DNA of 64,000 nt from Aptenodytes patagonicus. Its lineage: Eukaryota > Chordata > Aves > Sphenisciformes > Spheniscidae. The DNA lies in assembly GCF_965638725.1 (NCBI RefSeq), contig NC_134950.1, positions 28,582,932 to 28,646,931 on the forward strand, in the 5' to 3' direction. The position numbers were made by a program, and so were the translations under genes. Position 1 is the stretch's first letter. Every line of letters begins with the position of its first letter. Of the stretch, positions 1 to 13,300 are shown piece after piece. The notes under the pieces were generated by a model. The model was not told the DNA's origin and ran no database searches. It saw only the letters and a program-made list of their open reading frames with translations.

Positions 1-2889
1 GGTGACTTTGATGGGCATCTGCTCATTGGAGAAATTGTGGAGGACAGCTGTGCTAGATCTGCTGTCATCTGGGATAGCCCCAGACAGTCTGGACCTAAAA
101 GACCTCTTCCACCTGACTTCTGCCAGGTGTGTAGTCAAAATGCATGTAGGCTCCAACCGTTGCAGGTAGACAATGGAAAATTTAGACTCTCCGTTCAAAT
201 TTCAGAGGAAATTTGTTTGCAGATCTGCTCAGCCAGATGTGTTAAAAGTCTTCTGAGGTTTCTGATAATTAAAGTTATGCGCTGAAAACAACCTGGAAAC
301 GTTCATAGACACATAGTTAAAGCAGGGCCTTTCACACAGTTTCCAGAGGGCTGGGGGCTGCTCAGGGGTGGGGGTGTTGTGGGCTCCCCATTGCAGCAGC
401 AGGGCAGGGAGATGGGGAGCACAGCAGCTGGGGCAGCCCCAGCCCTGGGCATCGGGCACCTGCCTGGGGATGGGGACGAGCACATGCTAACATGTCCTCC
501 AGCGACATTCAAGAAGTTACCACATGACCAAAGGGGTTTGTGGTCTCAGCCTTCACCTTCCCCTACCCATCCATTTATTTCTAAATGGCCAGGCCTGGCC
601 TTGACTGCTGTTCCCCAGGCTGGGAAACGCTGCATGTTAGGAAATACTGCAGAAAATCCTTCGGATGAGAGGAGATGGGGTGGAAAGCGTCGCTCGGTGG
701 ACTCTACTATCAAGTCCTGCTTTCTCAGCGTCTTTATGCAGCTGGATCACTAAGGAGCAGCAGCTCACAGCCAGATTGGAAAAGCTCCCTGAGGACCCGA
801 GACAGGCAAAGAGACCTTCACAGAGCTGCTCTTTGCAGAGCTAAGCTGAGGAGAGGGTGGGGTGGATGTCTAAAGTGGAGTGATGCAGGGTACTCAGCGG
901 TGAAGAGGAAGGATGCTAAATGGCTTATTTACAACACCATTTCCTCTTGACTCGCAGATGCTATCAATATTTGTGCATGTGTGATATGCTTCTCTAGCTA
1001 CCTCCAATTATGTCCATTTTCTATGCCTTAATAAACAGATTTCCTACAATTAGAGGGAGCTAACAGGGTGATGATCTGCCTGCGCAGGGCACTGCTCCAC
1101 GAATGGGGGCTGGACCTTGCTCAGTCACTTGTGAAGAGCAGTCCTAGATATACTGAACCTGGCCCTTTTTGCTGCTATTAATTACCTGGCAGAGAGGTTA
1201 CAATTGTCCTGGTATATTTACCCTGACCAAGTTTGTTTCTGGACACCCCTGTGAGCTCTGGTAATTGAGTATTCAAAAAAGCATCGAAGACACTAATTGA
1301 TTCGGCTGTGGAGCTGCCCCAATCCTTTTCCTCTGCTCTTAGACCAACAGTAGTAAAACTAAGATTTGTTACAGAGATAATAAGAATTTTAGCAGGCAAT
1401 CTTACTGAATCCTTTAAGGAAAGACAGAGTGACAGAACACGATTGAATGGCCTAATTAACCTCAGTGTAGTATCATCAATTGGCAATAAAGAAGGCAAAT
1501 GCTAGAAGTTCCTCATGTAAGAAGATCATTCAGTCCTCTGGCATGAATACCCACATTTTAGAGATGACCAGAACTGTGATGTAGTCACCTCCCTGCAGTT
1601 TAGATACCAATTTATGGAGCTTTTTCTGGCAAAATAACAGAGGCAGAAAAAATAACAGAGGCAGAAAAAGTGCAATTTTGAAACTAGCCCTTGGTCTAGG
1701 AGAAATTTGACTTTTGGATATAAATAGCAGCAACACCTGCCTAACCTAAATGCTCATTTAACTTTAAACTAGTTTAATTTAAGCAATAGAAGTTACACTT
1801 ACTTTTAATGGGCAGCAGCTGTTCATTAAATTTATAATGACATTTAGATACCCTGGTGATAGACATTCAGAAATATCATATACATAGAGACAGAAATTCA
1901 TTAGTAGCATTACCGAGATGGCTTAGAAGTGAAATTAACTTGAAGAGAGACACTTGTTTCAGCTCCATCTGCAGTTTGAAAACCTGATCTGTTTTCTAAG
2001 GCATATAAGTGCACTGCAGAGTGGTATTAGCCACAGCCCATCCTACAGAAAGTCTGAAGAATTTTCCTTGAAAAGACATACACACTCTTAGGATTTTTCT
2101 ACTAAATGATCATGGTACTATTACGACTGAAATCTATATTGGTTTCACTTTCAATTATATACAGATATAGAGAGATACACAAATATAGTATAGAGATTTA
2201 TATTATTTCCACAAAGGCAACAGTGAGTGCATTAGAGTTTATGCACATGACAGTATATGCACGTCAGAGGAGCTGTTCATTTCTAATGGGCCCTGGCTGT
2301 GTCCTTCTGATGCCAGATGGAATATTTTTATCAACTTCAGTAGACAAAAGGTTTGACCCACACATTAGGGACTAACACAGAAAATAATTACAGAACTCTA
2401 GTAACTGAATAGCCTTATTCTTTTATTACTATGAATGCAATCTCTTAGTCCATTAGTTGGACATTAATATCCATCTCCAGTCTCTTAGCTTGTGCCTCTT
2501 CCTCATGTCAAGTCCATTTCTCCTTTCTAAAAGCAGTACTGCTAGGATCCACTTGTACCATCTTATCTACACAAATAAGGCACATGCTTTAGTCTGGAGA
2601 ACTTAGCATGGGATCAGGACTAAAAATGTTATTCCTACTTGCATGTCACCAGCATTAATAAGGTAGCCAAGGTCAAACAAGGTTGCTGTGTAAGAACCTC
2701 ACGGCATTTCAAGTAGTCTGCAGTGACACCTTTGCAACTTTTTTACTTCAGTGGGATTTCCAGGTGTTTTCCTTTGCATTTCATTAAGCAAGTCTGTTGA
2801 TTAAACACAGGAAAGGATTAGAACATGACTGGATTAGAAGAAAACATGTAAAGTGACACACAGGAACAAACAGCAGTTTTGCTAGTTTA
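1..2889. other. Intergenic sequence 5' of CALB1, no gene recognised
   Basis: Reading frames here are short, overlap on both strands and show no recognisable domain. A GC-richer patch lies around 350-480. An exact 18-bp tandem duplication lies at 1631-1666. The remainder looks like unique AT-rich bird intergenic DNA. Confidence 0.6.
1631..1666. repeat. Two-copy 18-bp tandem repeat
   Basis: Positions 1631-1648 and 1649-1666 are identical 18-mers (core AATAACAGAGGCAG). This looks like a simple slippage-type duplication with no sign of function. Confidence 0.85.
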
Positions 2890-5062
2890 GTTCAGCAAGG
2901 GTAGAGGCCTTGGCCTGTTCAGGGCACTAGTTGAGAGAGTCCCCTGGGAGACAGTCCTGAAGGGCAAAGGGGTCCAGGAAGGCTGGACGTTCTTCAAGAA
3001 GGAAGTCTTAAAGGTGCAGGAGCAGGCTGTCCCCATATGCCATAAGAAGAACGGGCGGAGAAGACAACCAGCCTGGCTGAACGGGGAGCTCTTGCTGGGA
3101 CTCAGGAAAAAAAGGAGAGTTTACCGCTTGTGGAAGAAGGGGCAGGCAACTCAAGAAGAGTACAGGGATCTCGTTAGGTCGTGCAGAGAGGAAATGAGAA
3201 AGGCAAAAGCCCAGCTAGAACGCAATATGGCTGCTGTCATTAGAGACAACAAAAAATGTTTTCACAAATACATTAATGACAAAAAGAGAGCCAAGGAGAA
3301 TCTCCATCCTTTATTGGATGGGACGGGGGGGGGGAACATTGTCACCAAGGATGAGGAGAAGGCTGAGGTACTTAATGCCTTCTTTGCCTCAGTCTTTAAT
3401 AGTCAGACCAGTTATCCTCACGGTACTCAGCTCCTGAGCTGGAAGACAGGGATGACGAGCAGGATGAACCCCCCATAATCCAAGAGGAAGCAGTCAATGA
3501 CCTGCTACGCCACCTGGACGCTCACAAGTCTATGGGGCCGGATGGGATCCACCCAAGAGTGCTGAGGGAGCTGGCGGAGGAGCTCGCCAAGCCACTCTCC
3601 ATCATTTATCAGCAGTCCTAGTTAATGGGGGAGGTCCCGGGCGACTGGAGGCTTGCCAATGTGACACCCATCTACAAGAAGGGCCGGAAGGAGGATCCAG
3701 GGAACTACAGGCCTGTCAGCCTGACCTCGGTGCCGGGGAAGATTATGGAGCAGTTCATCTTGAGGGCACTCACAAGGCATGCGCCAGGGGATCAGGCCCA
3801 GCCAGCACGGGTTCATGACAGGCAGGTCCTGCTTGACCAACCTGATCTCCTATGACCAGGTGACCCGCCTAGTGGACGAGGGAAAGGCTGTGGATGTGGT
3901 CTACCTGGACTTCAGTAAGGCCTTTGACACCGTCTCCCACAGCATTCTCCTCGAGAAGCTGGCGGCTCACGGCTTAGACAGGTGTACTCTGCGCTGGGTC
4001 AAAAACTGGCTGGACGGCCGGGCCCAGAGAGTTGTGGTGAATGGAGTTAAATCCAGTTGGCAGCCGGTCACAAGCGGTGTTCCCCAGGGCTCAGTTTTGG
4101 GGCCGGTCTTGTTCAATATCTTTATCAATGATCTGGAGGAGGGGATTGAGTGCACCCTCAGTAAGTTTGCAGGCGACACCAAGTTGGGTGGGAGTGTTGA
4201 TCTGCTGGAGGGTAGGAAGGCTCTGCAGAGGGACCTGGACAGGCTGGATCGATGGGCCGAGGCCAACTGTATGAGGTTCAACAAGGACAAGTGCCGGGTC
4301 CTGCACTTGGGCCACAACAACCCCATGCAGCGCTACAGGCTTGGGGAAGAGTGGCTGGAAAGCTGCCTGGCGGAAAAGGACCTGGGGATGTTGGTTGACA
4401 GCCGGCTGAACATGAGTCGGCAGTGTGCCCAGGCGGCCAAGAAGGCCAATGGCATCCTGGCCTGTATCAGAACTAGTGTGGCCAGCAGGAGTAGGGAAGT
4501 GATCGTGCCCCTCTACTCGGCACTGGTGAGGCCGCACCTTGAATACTGTGTTCAGTTTTGGGCCCCTCACTACAAGAAGGACATTGAGGTGTTAGAGCGT
4601 GTCCAGAGAAGGGCAACGAGGCTGGTGAGGGGTCTGGAGAACAAGTCTTATGAGGAGCGGCTGAGGGAACTGGGGTTGTTTAGCCTGGAGAAAAGGAGGC
4701 TGAGGGGAGACCTCATCGCTCTCTGCAACTCCCTGAAAGGAGGTTGTAGCAAGGTGGGTGTCGGTCTCTTTTCCCAAGTAACAAGCGATAGGACGAGAGG
4801 AAATGGCCTCAAGTTGCACCAGGGGAGGTTTAGATTGGATGTGAGGAAAAATGTCTTTACTGAAAGAGTGGTTAAACATTGGACCAGGCTGCCCAGGGAA
4901 GTGGTTGAGTCCCCATCCCCATCCTAAATAATGGAGGTATTTAAAAGACGTGTAGATGTGGTGCTTAGGGACATGGTTTAGTGGGCATGGTGGTGTTGGG
5001 TTGACGGTTGGACTCGATGATCTTAGAGGTCTCTTCCAACCTTAATGATTCTATGATTCTAA
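2890..5062 (+). mobile_element. CR1 LINE, 5'-truncated, with degenerate ORF2 (reverse transcriptase)
   Basis: This is a non-LTR retrotransposon of the CR1 family, about 2.2 kb long and missing its 5' part (ORF1 and most of the endonuclease). It begins in the linker between endonuclease and reverse transcriptase and ends at 5062 in the CR1 tail (ATTCTATGATTCT). The translation carries the hallmarks of CR1 reverse transcriptase: [27 protein letters not shown] and [10 protein letters not shown], followed by the C-terminal stretch [13 protein letters not shown]. Its 3' end belongs to the same subfamily as the fragments at 38.1 and 49.75 kb. The 5' boundary is approximate (within about 20 bp) because only similarity fades there. 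Confidence 0.93.
3014..4927 (+). pseudogene. Broken CR1 ORF2 (endonuclease-RT linker and reverse transcriptase)
   Basis: The reading frame is disrupted in several ways. It starts in one frame (3014-3478). It continues in a second frame carrying the segment with [17 protein letters not shown]. It stops at an in-frame TAG at 3619-3621, where CR1 proteins usually have Trp. It then shifts back to the first frame near 3780-3790. The last long piece, 3779-4927, holds most of the reverse transcriptase core. The catalytic FADD motif reads FAGD here (Gly codon GGC at 4172-4174), which removes one metal-binding aspartate. The element cannot encode active enzyme. Confidence 0.9.
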
Positions 5063-8000
5063 GCAACACATTGTCATTCCCTCTAGTAGATATGGCCCTG
5101 ATGATGCAGCCTACATCTGTATTACCTAATAGTGTGGATCGGTAGGAGCAGATCTATAAAGTGAAAGAGCCTGAAACCCAACATCCACACAGCACCCATC
5201 CCAGGGTTTTGTTTTGCCTTTTTCTTCAGAACAGCTCTAGTCCTGTCCCACAGACTGAAGACCTGTTTGTGGCTGCAGTCCATTAGCTATGCTACTAGAG
5301 AGCATTTTCCACTTTAGTTTCATGCAAAAGGAATCCAGTTCATGTCTTCAAAAACTGTTCCACGATAGGAAGCAAAGCACAGTAAGTGTGAGTAGGGACA
5401 TTTGTTTCAAAACACACTTCTGATCCAAAATAAAGCACTAAAGTAGATAAAACCGTATAAAGCAGATTTGTTATGTATAGAAGAGACAGCTTCACACTGG
5501 AGCTGCTCAGAGAAGGACTGCATTTGAATAGCTCTGATGAATTAGAAGCATCACACCCTCACACAGTTCTCTCTGCATCTCTCATTTTTCTCTGTTGAAT
5601 AAGTTCTAGTGTAGCAGGAAACTCATTAGCAAATTCTTTGCTGAAAGTAATGCTTATGTAAGTTGAAGACAAGCACATTATCAGAAGAATGTTTTGATTA
5701 ATTTGCTGTTCATTAACTGTACACCTTGGTGACTGTATAGTAAATTCTCTTTTGAAGACAACCATAAAAATTATACACAGCTGTGTTTTTTGAGAATCTA
5801 GTGTTCTGAGTACATTTAATTACCTCTAACAAATGTTCGGTATTTGTTTACATCAGGTCCCCATTTAAACTCTGCAGCATACACTTGCAGAAGAACTGGC
5901 AACCTGAGGTCCCAGAGGGCTTCTTCCAAGAAAGTTATCATTGCAGAGCCATAAAAAGTACTCCTGCTGCTAAAAAGTGGCCAGGGTTATATGTCGTGTC
6001 ACCCATGAATCGGAGCTAGAGAACATGTATCAGCTCTTCCACAGAGAACTTATGGGAATTACTTTTTCCAGCAGGTCAACTGGGATGCTTACTATGATGA
6101 ACCTTAATTTGGATCATGCTTGCTTAGCATCCAATGTCATTGCAAACCCAAAACTTTGACCCTACTTCCTTTAATGACACACATCTTTTGGTGACCTTTA
6201 TCAGAATACTTAGCTAGTTTGACTACTAAACTGGAGACATCTTTCTTTTTATCAGATTAACAGATGGGGTTTATTGTGAGGAAAGACGCACCAATTGAGT
6301 AGCTTTGCATTTTTTCCCAGGGAAAAAAGGGGTTTAAACAAGGGATTTCTTTCTGTACTGCATCTGTGCACTCCTCCATTTTAAGGGGTATTGTGGCGAT
6401 GAAGACATCATCAGTGTTTTGACTACATATACTAGCTACAGGTGCTGTATCACTCACATTAAAAATAGCTGCACTAGTAACAATACTGTGCCAAGCTGGT
6501 ACTAGGTAGTTATATTTGGCTAACATAACCTGCTACTAGATAGAATATTCTTCACTGCAGTGCTGCCATGTATTGTCATAAGAAGGCCTCTTTCATTCAG
6601 TTATTGTTTCTAAGGGGAAAATGAAAGAGTCCCCGTTCAGTGTATGTATTTCTAGGTTTCTAAAGACCTTTATGATACTTAGGACAAGACCACTTCTATA
6701 AATATAAGTGGGCACATTCTCATTTTCTCCACAGTTTGCCACCTGCTTAATTTTTCAGTAGGTTTGCACATAATATGATTTTCCTTTCATTTGGTTTCAG
6801 CTAAGCCTGGTCTGCTCAAAAACCGGCTCACAATTTTCTCTCAACTGCTGAGCAAAGATTGACCAGGGTGACTTACCAGTTAATAATTGATTAAAAGAAA
6901 ATGGCTCTTCCTCCCAGAGATCTCCTCACTTTGCCAGTCTGTAACATCAGATAAGTGGGAGGTGCAGTGGTCTGCTATCACTGTTTTTATTCCTGCTTCT
7001 GCTGGAGCAAAGAGGGCAGTGAGTACTGACCAGCAAAAAGACATCAGAAACACAGCATGGTATTAACAGCTCTTGCTCATTAAGGAGAACAAAGAGCCAT
7101 ATTTCAGGGTAACAGCACAACATCTGCCAAAAATCTGCACAGAGCAGTTATAAACACAAATGAGTACTTTGTGTGCACATGCAGGTAATGGCAAACTTCA
7201 ATCAAATAACTTGAGTGAATAGGTAGCTTTCCAAACACCTCCCTGGCTTTCATCCCGAGGCACAATGATGTGCACAAATCAAGCAGCTCAATAGCATTAC
7301 CCTATGGAAACGTGTCCCCGGAGTCCAATGTTCCCTTTTCTTTCTCCAGTACCCCCAAAACAACTCCTGTTAAAACCACAACTTGTTACAGAGATAAAAA
7401 GAGCCTGAGGCGTCTTGTCCTTAAATCTTCACCAATTAAGAAGGAAGATATTTAAAGGCATGATGAACAGAGAAAGCCAATAGGAAACTCTTGGAGCTCT
7501 GTAAAACATTTCTTCCTGCCTTGCTGTTAAATCAAATTAAATATTTTTTTCAGTTCTTTCTCTATAGACAGACAAGTTTTGAACTATTGTTATTAATACT
7601 AACAGGGGGTTAGATAAACAAGGGATCTTAGATAGCTGCCCTCCAGCCCTCTGATCTACAGCCCTGGGGAGGGAGCCTGCCTGGCTTACACAGGCTGGAA
7701 ATAGTGCAGCATTTCTGAAAGAGATATGCAAAAAACTGGTACTGCAGGGGAAAGCCACCTAAGACAGCAAAGCGGAGAAGCCCTGAAAAAGGTGTCTTAA
7801 GATTCTCCCTATCTGTGACTCAGCTCAAAATCTTTTCCCATACAGGTAAGCACCAAGGTCCACAGGGAAATGGAGGTGGCCTCTCAGGCATCAGTGATGT
7901 ACAAGGCAATCTTCTTCTGACTCTCGGTGTTACACTGGGCACTGATTAATGCTGAGCTGGTGCCACAATATTCCTGAATCTTGCTCCAAGTTTGTTTCTT

Positions 8001-9190
8001 TCCTGAACTGATCATGAAACAGCCCTTTCATTCAAAACTCTGATGGTGATCTGTTTCCCCTGTCCATCTCTGCAGCTATCTGAGATGTAGAGATCTGCAT
8101 TTAGCTCCTGCTTTTGTCCTAACGAGGTTGAACTCTGAGCATGAGAGGGCCCTGTCTATGCATCTATAGGTTCCTTTGTGGGCTGCAAAAAACCCCATCT
8201 CCTCCCTGCCATAAAAGCCATTCATTTCTGCATGGAAGAGAGGGACAAACATTTTCTCTGGCTAGTGCTTGAGGATGCTCATCTGAGAGAGGAGACACCT
8301 GAGTGCTACTGACTATATGGTTTATATCAGGTAATTTTCAATACAAGACTACCACAGATAATCCGAGGAGTATATTTTTATAACTGTTTAGGAATTAAAA
8401 TGGGTTGCCGAAAGGGTTTCACATTTAGTAGCTACTGCAAATGAAACCATTTTGTCTCAGCAGGGCCATGTTAGTGTAGCACTCCACACTGGCTGGTGTA
8501 GCTTGTCTGGCTTCTGTGGTTCCAGGCTGAGCAGCAGAAATAGCCCAGGTTTCTCCATACGGGACTGGACTGTGTGGCACTGATACGTGCATTACTTCTG
8601 CATAAAGGGGACCTGCTCTGAAGAGTTTTGTTTCCCACCTGAGCCATCTCACTGACACTAATAAAGTCTTGCCGGCTGACATCCCGTGCCCTTACAATTA
8701 AAAGCAGGTGTGCTTCAGCAGGAGTGGGACCTATATTCAGTCTTTTTCTTCTGAGCAAATATTACAGGAATAGTCAGGAGTCTTTTAACTCTGCAGCCTG
8801 CAGTCGAACAAGTAACTCCATTACCTTAAATACATAAAATAATTTCCAGAAGAATGTACTGCAGTTTTCCAGCGGTCTCAAGAATGATTAGGGATTCAAC
8901 TGTCTTGAAAACAGCCCAATGTGCTTTCAAATCCGGTTCCCTCTAGCCTTCCGTATTACAGCCAGACCTAGCTTAGCACGTCATGGAAAAACAAGACAGA
9001 CTTTAACAAAAAAGCCTTGTCAGCCCTTCCAGTTTTCCCACTACATTTCTTTATTCCATTTAAAAGAGATTGACCTTTTTTCTTTTGTATTGGTCTTCTA
9101 TTCTTACAATATTGCACAACTGAAAGATATGACATCCTTAGCTTGTAAGGTATTCATTTTCACCAAACTACTCTAAGAAAGAAAATTCAT

Positions 9191-9318
9191 GAGTGGGAAA
9201 CTGAAGCACCAGAGCTCTGAAGATTTCCCAGAGCCATTCAGTGAGTCAGTTCAGAGAGCACTGAGCCCAGACCTCCTAAGTCTAACAGCAGGACCTCAGC
9301 TATTCACTCATCCTTCCT
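9191..9318 (-). repeat. Possible ancient MIR-like SINE fragment
   Basis: The stretch reads like a diverged reverse complement of an amniote MIR/CORE-SINE. It begins with a GGGAAACTGAAGCAC motif (compare the MIR GGAAACTGAGGCAC motif), then has a CAGTGAGTCAGT segment and a segment like GAGCCCAGACCTCCTAAGTC. The match is from memory and much decayed, so an L2 or L3 tail is an alternative. Confidence 0.38.
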
Positions 9319-10300
9319 TTCAATAGCACCATTTTACCTGTCCGGAGATCACTTTCACATGATAAATCTTTTTAATCTTAAAAATACTTATATTCAGTGT
9401 ATGTTAACTCAAACAAGAAAACCAGAATATTTTTACTGACTTATGTTCATTCTGTATCAGGTATTTATGAATACCAGAACTGTAACTCCTTATTCAATAA
9501 AACAGGTATGTATTAATTTGAATGAATGCAAATAAGGACCATTGATTCCTTTGACCCCTTTAATTCATTGGCCAGGCAGATTAGTTTTTTAGATAAAGTG
9601 GAAGGGGAAAAGCATACCCAAGGTGAATTTTGAAACAACTGTGTCAAACTGAAACTGATCCTGGAGTGATCCTTATCTGCAAACTACGGGATATTTGTTC
9701 CATTGAACGTCAGAAGGATAAAATCAGTCTAAAGTCTCACGTTAGCGATTGGCAGCCACTTAAGAGCACTGCACCTGAGAACAGGCTTTACTTTATTGAC
9801 CATAAAAGTAAACAATATGTAGCTTATCATTCTACTACTTAGGCAGCAAAATACTTTGAGACGGTAAATTTCTAAGTTTTCCAGTCTATAAGTCTACAAT
9901 TTTTAATGGGCTAGTACTTTTCTTAAAAACAGTCCTCAGCGCAGACCTTGTAAAACCCAGCCATTGCATCAGTAAATATCCTGGCCATCTATTCTGACAT
10001 TTGCTTCCAGAATTAGGAGCTGGCCAAAAGGCAGGGACACGAGGTTCTTACAACCCAAGTGGAAATTTTCAAAGTGCTCGGTCTGGGGGGTGACCACCCT
10101 GATCCCAAGGGCTTTAGAACACCCCCCCTAAAGGCTGGCTGTATGGAACGATGGCAGGGCACTTTAAACCATTTCTCCTCAGAATATGTATGGCTCCTTT
10201 TACAATACAAAAAAGACTTAAGAATGGGGCAGCCACAGAACTGAGTTTTTCAAATAAGCCTGCAAAAGGCCAGCCAGCCACCTGATTCCAGAGAAAGGGA

Positions 10301-10353
10301 AGCTCCCACACCCCAGTCTTTTTGTGTGAAGTATTCACTGGGGTGTGGGAGCT
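10301..10353. repeat. Perfect 17-bp inverted repeat (hairpin), 19-nt loop
   Basis: Left arm 10301-10317 (AGCTCCCACACCCCAGT) is the exact reverse complement of right arm 10337-10353. The 19-nt loop contains a T run. A transcript from either strand would form a strong GC-rich hairpin. It may be part of an old repeat or a small-RNA precursor; nothing else in the sequence decides this. Confidence 0.9.
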
Positions 10354-13300
10354 GAGATTATACCCTCCTGCTCTGCCCATGAGGATTTGAATCCATGGTG
10401 CCTCACACTTTTCAGGGGAGGAAAGCTCTCACTTTCAGGTTGTGACATATTCTCGGGGGCAGGGGGGAAGGAAGAAAGCCCACTTGCAATTTTTCCTGTT
10501 GGAGCTGTTTATTTTATATAGGATGATTAAATATTAATTGGCCAGAAGATCAGCATTACTCTCTAGATGCTCCTTTGGGCAAGGGGACACCTGTGTTTTG
10601 GTCCTGCCTCCCGTTATTACCTGAACAGCAGTGGAGCAGGGACAGGAAAGCAGGTCTCTCTTCTCCTGCTCTCTCCTCTCGCTCAGGTGAGTGCCCAGCC
10701 ACTGGGACGATGCTCCTTCTCTCCGGCTGAAGGAACATGCAGCTACACAATGCAGTGTCAAACAGCTGCAAGGGGAAGATGGAGGAGAGCCCCAGCCTGC
10801 GGTACTCCACCGCCTGCTGTTAGAGCACTCACCCCTGCAACCGAGTACACGGGCAGAAAGGAGAGAGTGAACCTGCTCTTACCGCTTTTGGTGATGCAGG
10901 AAGAGCACAGAGAGAGGTATAAATCCTGAAGTAAGATAGCTGCTCCACCAGGGTCCACAGCAATTGGAGTTCACTGGAGTCCAGAGCAACTGGAGTTCTT
11001 CTGGGAATTGTTCTCCTCTCCCCAGTTCAACATGCCCCTCACAAAAGAAAGAGGGATTTGACGGAGACAGAAATAAGGACCAGTGGCATCTGGGGCTGCA
11101 CTAGCAGGTTTCCTGAGCCTGAGAAAAGCAGCACTGAGGTCTGAGATCTGGCATGCAGCAGGAGGCCTGACAGCCTCTGGAGAAGGGGGCTCAGGGCAGA
11201 GGACCCGTGTGTCCCAGCTTGATGGTTGACTTATGGTCCACCCGAGACATCAAGAAAAACATTGCTTTTCTTCCTTGAGTATTTAGCCCTGAATCATCCA
11301 TGAAAATGGGAAAATATTCCTTGAAAAATTTACCTGTGCTTTTTATAATCTTATTTTCAAACATGAGTCATAGACCCAAGTGACTTCTAGATTCGTTGGT
11401 TATGCAGAAGAAATGAAAGACAAGAGATTCCGGTGGATAATAAGAATTTGTCACATCAATGGCATACCTGGCCATCACCCCACAAGCCCTGGCAACAGGG
11501 TTATGAACAGGCAGAACCAGCATGGCAAGAGCTCTAGTGTCCTTCACCAGATGCAGAGCACCAGCAAGAAGCTCACTTATAAAATAACAATTTCATTCAA
11601 CCCTGTACTAAGCAAATATACCAGAACTATTTCTATCTACTATGTAAATAATGAACTTTGTCATGTATCATAGAAGACTGATTAATCCTTTCCTCCATTT
11701 CAAATTATCCAAGTGTACTAAGTACGAAATAGTGTCTTGGATGGTTTTAAGAGATACCTTTGGAAACGCTGGGACAAATCTGCACACCACTATCCTCCAT
11801 ATAAATGTATTTCAGGCCTTACTCAAAACCCTCTGGAGAAAACAGGATTCTTTCCTGCCAGGTCAGATTCTTGCTCTGCAGACAACGTCTGTACTGACAC
11901 ATGTAAAACAAATGTGTGGCTTTCTAAGCTCTGTCTGCATACAAATGAGGAAACATGGGGTTTGTGCGAAATGGAGTACATGCACCAATTTTGTAGGCAT
12001 AATTTACTGCAGGTGTCAAAATCCTGAATATTGATCTTACAGGTCTTGAATCTGTAAATGCCAGGAAATTACAAATAGCAGCAGCTAACGTAGAAGTGAT
12101 TCCCACTTATCTCTATTTCTGAATTCCCTTCTTTTATTAGATTACTGTCTTTGCTCTGCAGAAGCAGTGCTTCCCTCCCAAATTCACATTTTTTTAGCAC
12201 AAGTGGGGATAAGAAACCGGCCAACCCATTTACAAGTGGGTTAGTCACTAATCCAACAGCAAATGCGGACTACCATGCAACAAACAAATTTAGGTTTCAA
12301 GCCTTTAACACAAACATATAGCTTTAAGACAGAGACCTCCTGGCACTGCTCATCACTACAATGAGCGGGCACTAAGGTGGCTTTTGTGCCCCCCTGACCT
12401 GGGCGTTCACCATTTTCCCAGCCTTCCCTTCTTCTCCTAGTAGGCATTAGAGCTGCTGAAGGATTTCTCTAATTACTGAGAGTCGTTTGCTCACCTACCC
12501 CAGCCACCTTGGTCCACAGAGGTGCCATGACAGTTGTCAAACTGATTTTGCTCAACCCATGGATCTCCCCAGCTGGGGATCATCCAGTGGGCAGTTAAGC
12601 TGCATTAACGCCGGTGGCATTAGGGCTGCTTTGTGTGGATGATACAGAGCCAAGCTGGGGGAGTGTTAGGGCAATAGTATTTGGGACTCGTTCCAGTGGT
12701 GTGAGATTTCTTGGGCATGGCGACCTGGTACTGGCAACAAGGTGCCTTACTGAGGCAAGGCTGCAGGAGCTGGTCAAACCAGGGTATTTTCTGCTAAAGG
12801 CTTAAAGGACCTCTCTCCTTACCTTCCTCCTAATTAAGAACTTAGGCAGAAAAAACAGGGAGTAATTGATTTTCTTCTTTTCTAACAAACACAGAAACTG
12901 ACACGTTTTAAGTTTTTTGTTGGCTTTTTTGTTTTCACAAACTAAAAAAACCTGGGGTTTCCTTCCAAACCCAGAATATTCTGAATCATACACAAATGTT
13001 TGCTTAGAAAAGGACCCAAGTCCAAAGGGGGATGAAAAAAACTGGAAAAGCTGATAATGGAGACTGAAGCAGATGTACACCTCCCCGACTAGCACTCCCT
13101 GACAGCTGAGAGCATTGCATGAGCAATGATTTAACTCACATTTTTATAAATGCCATGTACTTAAAGGCATTAGAAAGACTTCAGCATTATCAAGGAGAGC
13201 TACTAAAAGGATTGCACCAAATTCCCTTTCACGGTTCCAAATACTTTTATTTGCCAATGTAAAATACTTATAAGAGACCTCTCCCTAACTGCTTTGTCTC

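Noticed and set aside
8425..8758. Overlapping minus-strand frames of 85 and 95 codons
   Set aside because: No recognisable domain, two frames compete over the same bases, and no splice-site or homologue evidence; treated as chance.
10825..10850. tRNA-like TTAGAGCACTCACC segment
   Set aside because: Too short and without cloverleaf arms or a proper B box; at best a SINE relic.
10556..10958. Cluster of overlapping frames on both strands near 10.6-10.9 kb
   Set aside because: Several frames on both strands with no recognisable motif; base composition and possible repeat content explain them.
11380..12034. Frames of 96-127 codons near 11.4-12.0 kb
   Set aside because: Cys-rich appearance is not tied to any family I recognise, and frames overlap one another.
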